Source: SIG440 sp045591095
GTDB taxonomy: Bacteria; Bacillota; Clostridia; Monoglobales; Monoglobaceae
Direction of reading: 5' to 3'
DNA: 64,000 nt
Assembly (NCBI GenBank): GCA_045591095.1
Contig: JAZNSF010000028.1
Coordinates: 1-64,000, forward strand
Shown here: positions 1 to 8,023 of the stretch, one piece after another
Position numbering within the stretch: the first letter of the stretch is position 1
Layout: every line of letters begins with the position of its first letter
The notes under the pieces: model-generated
The model's input: only the letters and a program-made list of their open reading frames with translations
What the model was told of the DNA's origin: nothing
Databases searched by the model: none
Program-made: the position numbers and the translations under genes

Positions 1-210
1 ACCCTTGTTTCGACATCGCCAAGGGGTGTTACACTACTTGAGGTAAAAGGCGTATATACCGATACGGAAAAAAAGATGCTTTTTTGCGCACTGAAGGAAA
101 GCGAAACAGAGGAATTCCAGAAAAAAGTTTTGTCAATTGACAAAGGCGCATTTATTGTATTTTCTGAGTCACAGAGGATTAAAGGAAACGGATTTTATTT
201 ATATAAATAG
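1..210 (+). CDS. YitT-family membrane protein, C-terminal part (partial)
   Basis: The window opens inside a gene in frame 1 that runs to a TAG at 208-210. The visible 69 residues resemble the cytosolic DUF2179 domain that ends YitT-family integral membrane proteins: a 'RGVTLLEVKGVYT' strand-turn, a 'MLFCALKESE' strand and a closing 'IDKGAFIVFSESQ' segment. The membrane helices lie upstream of the window. The transported substrate or role of this family is not established, so no function is offered. The next gene starts 66 bp downstream. The family call rests on recognition of the domain pattern only. Confidence 0.75.
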   Translation, partial: TLVSTSPRGVTLLEVKGVYTDTEKKMLFCALKESETEEFQKKVLSIDKGAFIVFSESQRIKGNGFYLYK

Positions 211-275
211 TGTCCTTATAACTTTGAAAAATTATTAATTTTATATAATTCAATAGCAAAAGGAGAAAGGAAAAA

Positions 276-1118
276 ATGAGAGTGTTAATGATAGGCGCTC
301 ATCAGGACGACAACGAATTTCAGTGCGGAGGACTTGCCTCCAAACTTATTAAAAATGGTCATACTGTGCAGTTTTTAAGTATGTGTAACGGATGCGGCGG
401 CCACCACAAATTAAGCCCCAAAAAGATTTCTAAAAGGAGAGCTAAAGAATCTGCTAAAGTAGCCAAGCTTCTTGGTATCAAGTATGACGTATGGAACAAC
501 GATGACTGCAATCTTGTTGCAGACCTTAAAACAAGAAAGCGTCTGATTCGTTATATTCGTGAGTTTAACCCCGATTTAATCATAACTCACAGAACGGTTG
601 ACTATATGCCTGACCACAGAGCAACTGCTCAGCTTGTGCAGGATGCCTCATACTTACTTACCGTTCCCAATGAATGCAGTGATGTACCTGCAATGCGTTT
701 TATGCCTGTTATAATGTGTAACGAGGACAGATTTACAAATCCAATGTTTAGACCCGACCTTGTAGTTGACATCGACAGCGAAGTGGATGTTAAGCTTGAG
801 ATAGCTAATATCAACGTATCACAGGTTTATGAATGGCTTCCTTATACTCATGGTGAAGAAGTTCCGGAAGGTGAAAAAGAACGCTTTGAATGGCTTAAGG
901 GTATGGAAATCACCTCTGAAATAACTGATGAGGAGATTATGGCAGCAGGCAGAGGCTACGCAATACGTTATGCAAAACCCGCCGCTCGTTTCAGGCAAAG
1001 ACTTATAGAGCTTTATGGTGAAGAAAAAGGAAGCAAAATTCGTTTTGCCGAAGCCTATGAAGTAAGTGAATACGGAAATCCAATGACAGAAGAAATGAAA
1101 AACGAGCTGCTTAAATAA
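276..1118 (+). CDS. PIG-L family deacetylase (LmbE-like)
   Basis: 280 residues. The N-terminal 'AHQDDNE' (residues 8-14) matches the zinc-binding AHPDDxE motif of PIG-L/LmbE de-N-acetylases, and 'HRTVDYMPDHRA' near residues 105-116 supplies the later HxxDH-type metal ligands. These enzymes remove N-acetyl groups from GlcNAc-type or related sugar conjugates in the cytosol. The ATG at 276 has a good ribosome site (AGGAGAAAGG) about 7 bp upstream. It is followed closely by an SDR and a rhamnulokinase, which hints at a sugar-conjugate pathway. The substrate cannot be read from the sequence. Length is somewhat longer than the usual 220-250. Confidence 0.85.
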   Translation: MRVLMIGAHQDDNEFQCGGLASKLIKNGHTVQFLSMCNGCGGHHKLSPKKISKRRAKESAKVAKLLGIKYDVWNNDDCNLVADLKTRKRLIRYIREFNPDLIITHRTVDYMPDHRATAQLVQDASYLLTVPNECSDVPAMRFMPVIMCNEDRFTNPMFRPDLVVDIDSEVDVKLEIANINVSQVYEWLPYTHGEEVPEGEKERFEWLKGMEITSEITDEEIMAAGRGYAIRYAKPAARFRQRLIELYGEEKGSKIRFAEAYEVSEYGNPMTEEMKNELLK

Positions 1119-1190
1119 TAGAAATAGAATAAATAAAAGGATTTGGCTCAAATATATCCTTATTCTAATAAAAATCAGGGAGAGATTATT

Positions 1191-1991
1191 GTGAACTTTT
1201 TAAAAGGAAAAACAGCGATTATAACAGGTGCAGGTTTTGCTACACTTTCGGACGGAAGATGCGGATCCATTGGCTATGGAATTGCAACTGCCTATGCAAA
1301 GGAAGGTGCTAACCTTGTTATCACCGGTCGAAATGTACAGAAGCTTGAAAAGGCAAAGGAAGAGCTTGAAAGATTATACGGAATCAAAGTTTTGGCTATT
1401 TCTGCTGATATTGCAGATGGCAACGACAATGAAGCTGTTGCAAAGAGTGTCATTGACCAGGCAATTGCTGAATTTGGCAGAATTGATGTTCTTATCAACA
1501 ATGCTCAGGCCTCTGCGTCAGGCGTTACAATCGAGAACCACACAACCGAGCAGTTCAATCTTGCAATGTATTCGGGCCTTTATGCGACGTTTTATTATAT
1601 GAAGGCTTGCTATCCCTATCTTAAGGAGACTAAAGGAAGCATAATAAACTTTGCATCCGGTGCAGGCCTTTTCGGAAACTACGGACAGTGCTCGTATGCT
1701 GCAGCGAAAGAAGCTATCCGTGGACTTAGCCGCGTTGCTGCAACAGAATGGGCAAAGGACGGAATCAACACAAATGTTGTTTGTCCTCTTGCTTGGACAG
1801 CACAACTGGAAAACTTTGAAAAAGCATATCCCGAAGCATTTAAGGCAAACGTAAAAACTCCGCCTGCAGGACATTTTGGTGATTCGGAGCTTGAAATCGG
1901 CAGAGTGTGCGTTCAGCTTGCATCTCCTGATTTTAAGTACATGAACGGCGAAACCCTTACCCTTGAAGGCGGAATGGGTCTCAGACCTTAA
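1191..1991 (+). CDS. Short-chain dehydrogenase/reductase (SDR)
   Basis: About 266 residues from a GTG at 1191, preceded by CAGGGAGAG at normal spacing. A TTG at 1143 would add 16 unlikely residues. The N-terminal Rossmann segment 'TAIITGAG' is followed by a long insertion before 'GSIGYGIA', then 'INNAQA' (NNAG-like), a catalytic serine in 'NFASGAG' and YxxxK in 'YAAAKEAIRG'. The protein should be an NAD(P)-dependent oxidoreductase in the cytosol; the substrate is unknown. The insertion within the cofactor loop recalls SDRs from sugar or bile-acid-like pathways but is not diagnostic. It lies 72 bp after the PIG-L gene and before a separate promoter for the kinase gene. Confidence 0.85.
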   Translation: MNFLKGKTAIITGAGFATLSDGRCGSIGYGIATAYAKEGANLVITGRNVQKLEKAKEELERLYGIKVLAISADIADGNDNEAVAKSVIDQAIAEFGRIDVLINNAQASASGVTIENHTTEQFNLAMYSGLYATFYYMKACYPYLKETKGSIINFASGAGLFGNYGQCSYAAAKEAIRGLSRVAATEWAKDGINTNVVCPLAWTAQLENFEKAYPEAFKANVKTPPAGHFGDSELEIGRVCVQLASPDFKYMNGETLTLEGGMGLRP

Positions 1992-2009
1992 ATCCAAACT
2001 ATTGAATTA

Positions 2010-2038
2010 TTGACATAACCTTTAGGTTATGCTATTAT
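2010..2038 (+). promoter_or_regulatory. Sigma-A promoter with palindromic operator, upstream of rhaB-like kinase
   Basis: TTGACA at 2010-2015 and TATTAT at 2033-2038 are separated by 17 bp. A perfect 7-bp inverted repeat with a 2-bp centre (ATAACCT-tt-AGGTTAT, 2015-2030) fills the spacer. A dyad lying between -35 and -10 is the layout used by MerR-type activators and by some spacer-binding repressors. No regulator gene lies next to it. Confidence 0.7.
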
Positions 2039-2075
2039 TAAACTCACAATTATCTATTAAAACGAGGTGTTTGAT

Positions 2076-3512
2076 TTGAAAAAAGTTTTAGCTTTTGACT
2101 TTGGTGCGTCAAGCGGAAGAGCAATTCTTGGTGCATTTGACGGCAAAAAGATTGAAATTACCGAAGTTCATCGATTTTTAAACGACCCATATACCGAAGA
2201 CGGTTCACTTCGCTGGAATGCCGAGAAGCTGTTTAACGAGATTAAAACCGGTATAAAAAAGGCTGCCGAGGTTTCGGATTTTGACAGTATTGCTATCGAC
2301 ACATGGGGTGTTGACTATGGTATAATCAACCACGAGGGTGAGCTTTTGGAAAACCCCTACAATTACCGTGATACCCGTACAGACAATATTTTGGAAAAGG
2401 CGTATAAAATTGTTCCTAAAAAAGAGCTGTATGACCTTACAGGTATACAGATTATGAACTTTAATACAATCTTCCAGCTTTTGACTGTTGAGGATAAGAG
2501 TAATATTGACAAATTCCTTTTGATGCCTGACCTTTTTAACTATCTTCTGACGGGTAAAAAATACGGCGAAAGTACAAACTGCTCTACCACACAGATGTTT
2601 GACCAGAAAACAAAGGACTGGAACTGGGATTTGATTGATAAGTTTGGATATCCCCGCAGTATCTTCCCCGAGATGATTGAGGCAGGAACAGTTGTAGGCA
2701 CAATGCGCGAAGACTTGGCAAAAGAACTTGGAGTTGAGCCAAAAGAAGTAATTGCTATCGCATCACACGATACAGCAAGCGCTGTTGCAGCTGTGCCGTC
2801 AACAGACAAGGACTTTATCTTTATTTCGTGCGGAACATGGTCGCTTTTTGGCACTGTTACTGATGCTCCGATTATGTCCGAAAAGTCAAATGAATACAAT
2901 ATTACAAACGAATACGGATTTGGCGGAAAAACAAGATTTTTACGCAACATCATAGGTCTTTGGCTTATTCAGGAAACGAAGCGTCAGTATGCACGCGAAG
3001 GCAAAAATTACAGCTATGGTGATATGGAAGAGATGGCACTTAAGTCCGAGCCTTTCAAGTTTTTCATTGACCCTGATGACCAGGTATTTGTAACACCCGG
3101 CGATATGCCTGGAAGAATCCGCGAATATTGCGAAAAGACCGGTCAGGGTACACCAGAAACTGTTGGCGAGATTGTAAGATGTATTTACGAAAGTATTGCA
3201 CTTAAATACAAAAATTCATTCTCTAAGATTTCGGAATGTACCGGAAAAACATATGATTCAATCCATATGGTAGGCGGCGGAACAAAGGATAAGCTCCTCT
3301 GCCAGATGACCGCAAATTCTACAGGCGCAAAGGTTATCGCAGGTCCTATCGAAGCTACTGCTCTTGGAAATATTGCTGTTCAGCTTTATGCCAAGGGTGA
3401 AATCAGCGACATAACATCTGTTATTATGAATTCAACCGAAATTAAGACTTATGAACCAACAGACGAAAAGGCCTGGAACGAAGCTTACGAGAGATTTGTA
3501 AAGATACTTTAA
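2076..3512 (+). CDS. rhaB: Rhamnulokinase-like FGGY carbohydrate kinase
   Basis: 478 residues from a TTG at 2076, 6 bp after a GAGGTG ribosome site; the earlier GTG at 2067 overlaps that site and is less likely. The FGGY fold is seen from 'VLAFDFGASSGRA' (ATP phosphate loop), through 'SIAIDTWGVDYGII' (substrate domain), 'FISCGTWSLFG' (RhaB-like phosphate 2 motif) and 'IHMVGGGTKDKLLCQMTA' (adenosine motif). FASSGR and TWGVDYG are typical of L-rhamnulokinase, which phosphorylates L-rhamnulose in the cytosol. No rhaA or rhaD gene lies in the window, so the exact ketose is uncertain. The gene has its own promoter and a terminator 16 bp after the stop. Confidence 0.85.
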   Translation: MKKVLAFDFGASSGRAILGAFDGKKIEITEVHRFLNDPYTEDGSLRWNAEKLFNEIKTGIKKAAEVSDFDSIAIDTWGVDYGIINHEGELLENPYNYRDTRTDNILEKAYKIVPKKELYDLTGIQIMNFNTIFQLLTVEDKSNIDKFLLMPDLFNYLLTGKKYGESTNCSTTQMFDQKTKDWNWDLIDKFGYPRSIFPEMIEAGTVVGTMREDLAKELGVEPKEVIAIASHDTASAVAAVPSTDKDFIFISCGTWSLFGTVTDAPIMSEKSNEYNITNEYGFGGKTRFLRNIIGLWLIQETKRQYAREGKNYSYGDMEEMALKSEPFKFFIDPDDQVFVTPGDMPGRIREYCEKTGQGTPETVGEIVRCIYESIALKYKNSFSKISECTGKTYDSIHMVGGGTKDKLLCQMTANSTGAKVIAGPIEATALGNIAVQLYAKGEISDITSVIMNSTEIKTYEPTDEKAWNEAYERFVKIL

Positions 3513-3527
3513 ACATTTTATAAAATT

Positions 3528-3563
3528 ACACCCAAGATGTAACGCATCCTGGGTGTTTTTTAT
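3528..3563 (+). terminator. Rho-independent terminator after rhaB
   Basis: ACACCCAAGATG and GCATCCTGGGTGT form a stem with one bulge and a short loop, followed by a T run. It separates the kinase gene from the lysine regulon promoter. Confidence 0.85.
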
Positions 3564-3586
3564 CACAAAAAACTTTTTAATTTCTA

Positions 3587-3615
3587 TTGACAAAGAACAT
3601 TTCTTAAAGTATAAT
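3587..3615 (+). promoter_or_regulatory. Sigma-A promoter of the lysine riboswitch/dapA-lysA transcript
   Basis: TTGACA (3587-3592), a 17-bp spacer and TATAAT (3610-3615) form a consensus promoter. The transcript would begin just before the riboswitch aptamer. Confidence 0.85.
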
Positions 3616-3622
3616 TATAAAA

Positions 3623-3855
3623 TAGATAGAGGAGCGTTTTGTCAATAGTAAGTAAATTCAAATACACTTATACCGAAGTGGGATTTGACGAAAGGGGCAG
3701 GCGCCGAAGACAGTTCGTGGTAAAGGACTGCTCTGGCAAACGGAAATAAGATTCTGCTTGTTGTCGCATATGCGGAGAGCTATCATATTAACTAGTAACG
3801 GGTTTAGGCTCGTATTGCGTAGTATGTGGTGGCGAGTGTGGTCACCACTTTTTTT
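3623..3855 (+). ncRNA. Lysine riboswitch (L-box) with terminator platform
   Basis: The leader has the L-box signatures in order: AGATAGAGGAGCG (3624-3636), GACGAAAGGGG followed by GGCGCCGAAG (about 3689-3710), and GGAGAGCTATC near 3774-3784, matching the known lysC leader. The expression platform is a stem GTGGTGGC/GTCACCAC (3826-3848) followed by seven or more Ts. The established mechanism is lysine binding that favours termination. Position directly upstream of dapA and lysA fits this. The class call is confident; exact aptamer ends are approximate. Confidence 0.92.
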
Positions 3856-3895
3856 GTAGGAGTTAGAATTAAAACAATATAAAGGAGTGTTTGTT

Positions 3896-4780
3896 ATGAA
3901 AAACACAGTATTTAAAGGAGCGGCTACTGCTATTGTTACACCTATGACAGAAAAAGGTGTTGATTACGAAAGTTTTGAAAGACTGATTGAATGGCAGATA
4001 GCTGAAGGTATTGATGCCATCGTAGTGGCAGGTACAACAGGTGAAGGCTCAACTCTTAGTGATGAAGAACATAGAGCGGTTCTTAAATTTGCAGTGGAAA
4101 AAATTGCAGGAAGAGTTCCGGTAATTGCAGGTACAGGCTCCAATGATACAAGTTATGCTATTGAACTTACAAAGTATGCTTGTAGTGTTGGAGTAGACGC
4201 CCTCCTGGTTGTTACGCCTTACTACAACAAAGCAACACAGGCGGGTCTTTTGAAATCATTTACTGCCATTGCTGATGCAAGTATAAAACCTATTATTCTT
4301 TACAATGTTCCGTCAAGAACCGGCTGTAACATTGCGCCCCAAACTTGCGCCGAGCTTGCTAAGCATCCAAACATTGTTGCAATAAAGGAAGCAAGCGGAA
4401 ATATTTCGCAAATTGCAAAGCTTGCAGCACTTGTTGGCGAGGATTTAGACATATATTCGGGCAATGATGACCAGATTGTACCTATTTTGTCACTGGGCGG
4501 CAAGGGGGTTATTTCTGTTCTTTCCAACGTACTTCCCAAAGAAACTTCCAGAATGTGCCACAGCTATTTTGAAGGAAATGTAGAGGAAAGCAAAAAGCTT
4601 CAGCTTAAATACATTGACCTTGTTGACGCGCTTTTCTCGGAAGTTAACCCAATTCCTGTAAAGGCTGCAGTTTCGGCTATGGGCTTTGGCGAAAATTATT
4701 TAAGACTTCCGCTTACACCTATGGAAGATGCAAACAAAAAAGTTCTTTTCGATATTATGAAAAAGGACGGAATAATCTAA
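3896..4780 (+). CDS. dapA: 4-hydroxy-tetrahydrodipicolinate synthase
   Basis: 294 residues from ATG 3896, 8 bp after AAAGGAG; the GTG at 3887 overlaps that site. DapA condenses pyruvate with aspartate semialdehyde at the first committed step of diaminopimelate and lysine synthesis. The sequence shows the pyruvate-binding 'GTTGEGSTL' loop, 'ILYNVPSRTG' with the conserved tyrosine and arginine, and the Schiff-base lysine in 'VAIKEASG'. Length is usual for the family. It lies directly downstream of a lysine riboswitch and 27 bp upstream of lysA, so both are probably one lysine-repressed transcript. Confidence 0.97.
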   Translation: MKNTVFKGAATAIVTPMTEKGVDYESFERLIEWQIAEGIDAIVVAGTTGEGSTLSDEEHRAVLKFAVEKIAGRVPVIAGTGSNDTSYAIELTKYACSVGVDALLVVTPYYNKATQAGLLKSFTAIADASIKPIILYNVPSRTGCNIAPQTCAELAKHPNIVAIKEASGNISQIAKLAALVGEDLDIYSGNDDQIVPILSLGGKGVISVLSNVLPKETSRMCHSYFEGNVEESKKLQLKYIDLVDALFSEVNPIPVKAAVSAMGFGENYLRLPLTPMEDANKKVLFDIMKKDGII

Positions 4781-4807
4781 GAGAGGTTACGAAAGGTTAA
4801 GATACAA

Positions 4808-6106
4808 ATGATATGTAATAATCTAGGTGTTGGCAGCGACGGTGTTTTGACCTTTGCGGGGCGAAATGCCGAGAAACTTGCCGAAAAATATGGTACACCG
4901 CTTTATCTTATGGATGAAGAAAAAATACGCGAAAATTGCAAAACCTATGTGAATGCAATGAAGAAGTATTTTGGAGAAAATTCAATACCCCTCTTTGCCA
5001 GCAAAGCGGCATCCTTTAAGCAAATTTACAAAATTATCCGCGAAGAAGGCATGGGAGTGGATGTGGTTTCGGGCGGCGAGCTTTATACTGCCTTAGCTGC
5101 AGGTTTTGATGCCGAGAAAATATATTTTCATGGAAGTAACAAAACCGACAGCGAAATCGAATATGCTGTTAAAAATAAGATAGGATACTTTGTGGTTGAC
5201 AGTCTTGAAGAAATATCAGCACTCGACGAAATTGCAGAGAGAAACGGTGTTTGTCAAAACATTTTACTCAGGATTACTCCCGGAATTGATCCACATACTT
5301 ATGCTGCTGTTGCAACAGGTAAGATTGACTCCAAGTTTGGGTTTGCAATCAAGACAGGTGCGGCAATTGATGCGATTTCGCTTGCTTTGTCAAAAAAGAA
5401 CTTGCATTTAAGCGGAATTCATTGCCATGTTGGCTCGCAGGTGTTTGATTCGGATGTTTTTTTTAAAACTTCGGATATTATGCTTGAACTTGCAAGCCTG
5501 ATTGAAAAAAAATATAAGACAAAACTGGAGATTCTCAATCTCGGTGGTGGCTATGGTGTAAGATACGTAGATACTGACCCTGAGATAGATATTGAGGCAA
5601 ATATAAAAGCTGTTTCAGAAAAAGTAAAAGCAAAGTGCAGTGAGCTTGGAATTTCGGTCCCAATGATCAGAATGGAGCCTGGTAGAAGCATCGTTGCCGA
5701 TGCGGGACTCACTCTTTATACCGTAGGTGTAGTAAAAAAAATCCCCGGTTACAAAACTTACGTATCTGTTGATGGTGGGATGTGCGATAATCCAAGGTAT
5801 GCGCTATATGGCTCACAGTATACTGTACTTCTGGCAAACAAAATGGAAGAAGAAAAAAATCTTTGTTCTACCATTGTGGGCCGCTGTTGCGAAAGTGGAG
5901 ATATTATTCAGGAGGATGTATTCCTCCCTGAAAGTATCCGGCGTGGAGATATAATTGCAGTAACCACTACCGGTGCCTATAATTACTCGATGTCATCAAA
6001 TTACAACCGGGTACCAAGGCCCCCGATTGTTATGCTTGGTAAGGATAAAGAGTATGTCTCGGTAAAAAGAGAAACCTTTGAAGACCTAATGCGAAACGAT
6101 GTTTAA
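4808..6106 (+). CDS. lysA: Diaminopimelate decarboxylase
   Basis: 432 residues. LysA is a PLP enzyme that decarboxylates meso-diaminopimelate to L-lysine. The Schiff-base lysine sits in 'FASKAASFK' (family consensus YAxKAN), followed by 'GMGVDVVSGGELYTAL', 'GIHCHVGSQ', the glycine loop 'LNLGGGYGV', 'EPGRSIV' and the C-terminal catalytic cysteine in 'GRCCESGD'. The ATG at 4808 follows GAAAGG at a slightly long spacing. It is the last gene of the riboswitch-controlled dapA-lysA unit and is followed by a strong terminator. Intermediate dap genes are not in the window. Confidence 0.96.
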   Translation: MICNNLGVGSDGVLTFAGRNAEKLAEKYGTPLYLMDEEKIRENCKTYVNAMKKYFGENSIPLFASKAASFKQIYKIIREEGMGVDVVSGGELYTALAAGFDAEKIYFHGSNKTDSEIEYAVKNKIGYFVVDSLEEISALDEIAERNGVCQNILLRITPGIDPHTYAAVATGKIDSKFGFAIKTGAAIDAISLALSKKNLHLSGIHCHVGSQVFDSDVFFKTSDIMLELASLIEKKYKTKLEILNLGGGYGVRYVDTDPEIDIEANIKAVSEKVKAKCSELGISVPMIRMEPGRSIVADAGLTLYTVGVVKKIPGYKTYVSVDGGMCDNPRYALYGSQYTVLLANKMEEEKNLCSTIVGRCCESGDIIQEDVFLPESIRRGDIIAVTTTGAYNYSMSSNYNRVPRPPIVMLGKDKEYVSVKRETFEDLMRNDV

Positions 6107-6112
6107 TTAATG

Positions 6113-6148
6113 CCCTCTGACAGATAATCTGCCAGAGGGTTTATTTTT
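6113..6148 (+). terminator. Rho-independent terminator after lysA
   Basis: CCCTCTG (6113-6119) and CAGAGGG form a perfect 7-bp stem; the loop contains CAGATAATCTG, and a T-rich tract follows. The same 11-base loop sequence recurs in the rny leader 100 bp downstream. Confidence 0.88.
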
Positions 6149-6169
6149 CCATAATGATGCAAAAATTAC

Positions 6170-6198
6170 TTGACAAATTGGCATAAATTTATTAAAAT
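6170..6198 (+). promoter_or_regulatory. Sigma-A promoter upstream of the rny leader
   Basis: TTGACA (6170-6175), 17-bp spacer, TAAAAT (6193-6198). Transcription would start close to 6205 and run directly into a terminator-like hairpin. Confidence 0.7.
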
Positions 6199-6204
6199 TA
6201 TATT

Positions 6205-6265
6205 GTGTATCAGTTCTGCTGCAGATAATCTGTCGATAGGATTGTAGGCAGCAGGTTTTTTTATG
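6205..6265 (+). ncRNA. Structured rny leader or short RNA ending in an intrinsic terminator
   Basis: CTGCTGC (6217-6223) and GCAGCAG form a 7-bp stem. A symmetric AG/AG internal loop follows, then ATAATC/GATTGT (6 bp with one wobble), a 9-base loop and seven Ts after the stem. Transcripts from the promoter at 6170-6198 would stop after about 60 bases unless read through. It may be an attenuator for rny or an independent small RNA. I do not recognise a known class. From 6266 to 6362 I see only a possible weak -10 (TATAAT near 6337). Confidence 0.5.
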
Positions 6266-6367
6266 TGTTCTTTAAAAAATGTATTTCTTTGCAAAGCGGT
6301 TACGCTGTGAATTTAAGCGATAAATATCGATATAATTCTATTATTAGTTTAAAATAATTTATGGGAG

Positions 6368-7939
6368 GTGTTAAGGATAGACACATTAATATATGCAGGT
6401 ATTATAGTTGTTGCAATTTTGGGTATGTTTGCGGCGTTCAGATACGGATATTCATATCGTCGCAAGGTTGCCGAAATTAAAATAAATAATGCCGAAGAAG
6501 AAGCAAACAGAATTATTGAAGACGCAAAGTCTAAAGCAACAAAAGATGCAGAAAATACAAAAAAAGAAAGATTACTTGAAGCAAAGGAAGAAATACATAA
6601 AGAACGCAACGAGCTTGAAAAAGAAATAAAAGAAAGACGAAACGAACTCCAGCGTCAGGAACGCAGAGTTCAGCAAAAAGAAGACGCAATTGACAAAAAG
6701 ACTCAGATGCTTGAAAAAAAAGAAGAGCAGATTCAGGCTAAAATTGCCGAAGTTGACGAGCTTAAAGAAGAGGTTGAAAGAGTTAAAAAGCTCGAGATGG
6801 CTCAGCTTGAAAAGGTTGCAGAGCTTTCTGCTGCTGAGGCAAGAGACCTTATTTTAAAGCAGGTTGAGATTGATGCAAGACACGATGCCGCAATCCTGGT
6901 AAAAAGCATTGAGGACCAGGCAAAAGAAGAGGCTGATCTGAAGGCCAGAAACATTATCACAGGTGCAATTCAGCGCTGTGCGGCTGACCACGTTGCCGAA
7001 ACCACTGTTTCGGTTGTTCAGCTTCCCAACGACGAAATGAAGGGCAGAATTATCGGCCGTGAGGGTAGAAACATTCGTTCTATCGAAACTTTGACAGGCG
7101 TTGATCTTATTATTGACGATACTCCTGAAGCGGTTATCCTTTCGGGATTTGACCCTGTAAGACGCGAAATCGCAAGGCTTTCACTTGAAAAACTGATTGT
7201 TGACGGACGTATACATCCCGGCAGAATTGAAGAAACTGTTGAAAAGTCAAGAAAAGAAGTTGAAGCTATCATCAAAAAAGAGGGCGAGCAGGCTACATTT
7301 GATACAGGTGTTCATGGCCTTCATCCTGAGCTTATCAAGCTTTTGGGAAGACTTAAATATCGTACAAGCTATGGACAGAATGTGCTTAAGCACTCAATTG
7401 AGGTTTCTCACCTCGCAGGACTTATGGCTGCAGAGCTTGGTACAGATATTGCTCTTGCAAAGCGTGCAGGTCTTCTTCACGATATAGGTAAAGCTATTGA
7501 CCACGAGGTTGAGGGTTCGCACGTTACAATCGGTGCTGACGTTGCCAAAAAGTACAAGGAGAACGACAAGGTTATCCATGCTATTATGGCGCATCACGGT
7601 GATGTAGAGCCAAACTCATGCGTTGCTTGTCTTGTTCAGGCTGCGGATACTATTTCGGCGGCTCGCACAGGTGCAAGACGTGAGAATATCGAATCTTATA
7701 TCAAGAGGCTTGAAGCTCTTGAAGAAATTGCAAACTCCTTTAACGGTGTTGAAAAGTCATTTGCAATTCAGGCAGGCCGTGAGGTAAGAATTATGGTTAA
7801 GCCTGACAAGGTAAATGATGACGAAACAATACTTTTGGCTAAGGATATTGTCAAGAAGATTGAAAGTACTATGGAATATCCCGGTCAGATAAAGGTAAAT
7901 GTTATACGCGAAATGCGTACAGTTGAATATGCGAAATAA
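6368..7939 (+). CDS. rny: Ribonuclease Y
   Basis: About 520 residues. RNase Y is the membrane-anchored endoribonuclease that starts bulk mRNA decay in Firmicutes. In order: one N-terminal transmembrane helix (about residues 8-24), a long charged coiled coil (to about 200), a KH domain with 'IIGREGRNIRSIE', and an HD domain with 'HSIEVSHLAG' and the catalytic 'LLHDIGKAID', then a conserved C-terminal domain. The start is odd. GGGAGG at 6363-6368 overlaps the only standard codon (GTG 6368), while the position with ideal spacing (6377) is ATA. The gene is followed by a terminator and then ymdB, as in Bacillus. Confidence 0.95.
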   Translation: MLRIDTLIYAGIIVVAILGMFAAFRYGYSYRRKVAEIKINNAEEEANRIIEDAKSKATKDAENTKKERLLEAKEEIHKERNELEKEIKERRNELQRQERRVQQKEDAIDKKTQMLEKKEEQIQAKIAEVDELKEEVERVKKLEMAQLEKVAELSAAEARDLILKQVEIDARHDAAILVKSIEDQAKEEADLKARNIITGAIQRCAADHVAETTVSVVQLPNDEMKGRIIGREGRNIRSIETLTGVDLIIDDTPEAVILSGFDPVRREIARLSLEKLIVDGRIHPGRIEETVEKSRKEVEAIIKKEGEQATFDTGVHGLHPELIKLLGRLKYRTSYGQNVLKHSIEVSHLAGLMAAELGTDIALAKRAGLLHDIGKAIDHEVEGSHVTIGADVAKKYKENDKVIHAIMAHHGDVEPNSCVACLVQAADTISAARTGARRENIESYIKRLEALEEIANSFNGVEKSFAIQAGREVRIMVKPDKVNDDETILLAKDIVKKIESTMEYPGQIKVNVIREMRTVEYAK

Positions 7940-7958
7940 GGAGCCGTTTTGCTCCCAT

Positions 7959-7986
7959 AAAAAAGGCTGCTTTTGCAGCCTTTTTG
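7959..7986 (+). terminator. Rho-independent terminator between rny and ymdB
   Basis: AAAAAGGCTGC, a TTTT loop and GCAGCCTTTTT form an 11-bp perfect palindrome ending in Ts. It may also reduce, not abolish, read-through into ymdB, which starts 38 bp later without an obvious promoter. Confidence 0.85.
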
Positions 7987-8023
7987 TGACTTAGTTTTAA
8001 ATAAAGACGAAAGGTAACAAAAA

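Noticed and set aside
6266..6362. Second rny promoter at a TATAAT near 6337
   Set aside because: No acceptable -35 sequence lies at the right distance.
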